From the NCBI RefSeq assembly GCF_035582795.1, contig NC_134370.1:47913501-47977500 (forward strand): DNA of 64,000 nt. The letters are read 5' to 3'. The stretch is from Mycteria americana (Eukaryota > Chordata > Aves > Ciconiiformes > Ciconiidae). Below, piece by piece: positions 62,311-64,000 of this stretch. Below the pieces are notes generated by a model. That model saw only the letters and a program-made list of their open reading frames with translations. It was not told where the DNA came from and ran no database searches. How positions within the stretch are numbered: position 1 is the first letter of the stretch; each line of letters begins with the position of its first letter. The position numbers were made by a program, and so were the translations under genes.

Positions 62311-64000
62311 ATAGGAGTGTTATGTGAGGTTTTTCTTCTTGATGTCTTTCACTGGTACTTTTTTACAGCTTTCTTTTTCAGCTAAGCATAATACATGAGC
62401 GCTGCTCTGTAGTAAAAACACACATTAACAGTATTAGTAGCAGTAAACATCAAAAGTATGTTAGTAATACTATTCCTTGTCTTCCCCTACGCTGCCTTCT
62501 CCAAAAGTAGTACTTCCTAGAATGACCTGGCAGCGTGAGAAGTAGTGGCTCACTGCAGATACTGCGACGACAACCCCAGAAGGGCTGGATGAGTGCTACC
62601 TGATATCTGGTGAGCGGGCTAGAGGTCAGAAGGAAGAAGCTGGACTACCATTTGAGAGGATGGTTTAGACAAAACTAACAGATCGTGAAGCAAGCGTCAG
62701 CCTGAAAGAGGGTTGTAGAGGCAGACTGCAGCCATTTGGGGCTAGAAAAACATTAGATTTGTGAGAAAGCTTTTCTTCCTCTGTCAAATATATCTTATTT
62801 GTTACCTGCCTCAGAGGGCTCGCATCTGAAAAATGCCATTTCTTTTCTTCATAGAATGTAAATGTTCATTCCAGATGATATAGACATAAACCTCAATTTC
62901 TTCTCAGTCCTCACTGTAAGTTTTTGAACATGGAATGAGAGTCTTTTTGAGAAATGGATTTCTTGTTGAATACATACACTTCTGTACTTTCAGAAATTAA
63001 GGGTACTTTTGATAGCCTTAACCTCTTTCTCTACCAATTGCCCATTTTTAGCAATGTAAATTTGTTCCAAACATCTAAATTCTCTCCAGTTTTTTGTAGT
63101 GATCCTTCTTAGCTGAATTGCTTTGGGAATGTGAAGGCATCCTTTCTTTTACACAAAATGTCCATTGCCTGTATAGTATAAGAGTATTTTCCTCCCAGAT
63201 TTCCCTGCCAGCACGTACCTCCCACTACACTGAAGAAGGATATGCCATTTCAAGCTTTGGTCCTTCTAAGAGCATCCCCCCAAAAATGTGTATTAGTGGA
63301 GGGGGAAGTAGGTGGAGCAACAGCCCAGGCAACATTTACAATGTGGTGGTACCTGTTCACTAGAAGGTGGATTGGCGCCTTCATCTCTTTTTGGGCCAGG
63401 CTGCTCAATGGGCAGTGATGTTCAAAAAACCACTTGATCTCTGTTAGTATGAACTAGCAACCTTTAGTTTCCTGCAGTTCCCTCTGCTCCATTTAGTATC
63501 TCTGAATGTCTTTGTGTCTCACTTGGACACAAAGTCACATTCTGACCTCTTTGAAACTCATTTCATATTTCTTAGAATCAATAAACTTCAAATGCAGTAG
63601 CAGAAATACCAAGCAGTCAATAAGTCCAGTCAAGTTATGTTAGAAGTAAAAGTGGTGTGTTGTAAGGGCAACATTTTCTTAAGGAACTGCTATTCAGGCA
63701 TATTTGTTGTTTCAATTAGTCTGATTTACTGGCTCAGTCAGGGGGCTGCAGCCTGTAGCACTCAGACTGTAATTTGATTTCTAAAGCTGCCATTCAGGTA
63801 CCAAGGAAATAAAAATATGTGGTAAAACCACATCGTGACAGCAGACGTATAGATCCTGATGTGCTTAATGTGCAGCATACCTGTCAGGAAGATACAAGGG
63901 TTCACGGCATGATCACCCACATTTCATATCCCATGGGAGTTGCATGTTTTGCTCTCCTGGCTTTGATCACCAGTCCCCTGGGAGGAGCACAGAAAGGTGG

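Larger units (their letters stand above)
58490..64000. other. Noncoding DNA, right flank
   Basis: Only the possible CR1 tail scrap at 59.3 kb, the poly-T at 61.05 kb and the A/GA tract at 62.28 kb stand out. There are no credible coding exons. Confidence 0.55.

Noticed and set aside
1-64000. CRISPR arrays, operons, phage genes, rRNA or tRNA genes, intact endogenous retroviruses or LTR pairs
   Set aside because: None were found. Repeats are dispersed transposon relics and simple repeats, and no paired LTR or cloverleaf-like sequence was recognised by eye.

Overview
The window looks like vertebrate, almost certainly avian, nuclear DNA. The main evidence is a 3.3-kb CR1 (chicken repeat 1) LINE on the minus strand (about 9,012-12,330) with the CR1-type 3' end (8-bp repeats of the ATTCTRTG kind) and recognisable ORF1 and ORF2 remnants. 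The form of its 3' region reminds me more of neoavian than of galliform CR1 copies, but I cannot fix the species. There is no operon structure, dense coding, CRISPR array, tRNA or rRNA gene. Most open frames in the six-frame translation are short chance frames.

Layout. 1-9,000: unique-looking noncoding DNA with an old LINE relic (~738-850, +), an old SINE relic (~1,380-1,535, +) and a CR1/L3-like relic (~6,750-6,985, -). 9,012-12,330: the CR1 insertion, dead in ORF2 through at least three frameshifts, two nonsense codons and a 14-bp duplication. 12,330-26,000: noncoding DNA, with a weak minus-strand exon candidate at 17,916-18,239. 25,130-28,075: a cluster of old repeats (amniote dispersed repeat, MIR-like SINE, two CR1-like relics, a short tandem duplication). 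28,940-29,520: an AT-rich block that may be conserved noncoding DNA. 32,240-32,640: another CR1-like relic (-). 33,000-45,700: the most gene-like part, with small exon-shaped segments at 33,011-33,108 (+), 36,800-36,844 (-) and 44,727-44,799 (+), a CpG-enriched block around 44,270-44,830 and a homeodomain-motif-rich AT block at 37,780-38,420. 50,900-51,240 and 58,150-58,480: two more ancient SINE/L2-like relics. The rest to 64,000 shows only simple repeats and unique sequence.

Interpretation. The simplest reading is intronic and/or intergenic DNA of a bird, perhaps inside a large gene with short, widely spaced exons. No exon could be assigned to a known protein. Exon calls rest only on splice-site shape plus an open frame and are low confidence. 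I found no convincing undescribed biological system. The observations most worth checking are the small exon candidates, the AT-rich regulatory-looking blocks, a perfect 12-bp inverted repeat inside the CR1 ORF1 remnant and the old SINE relics.
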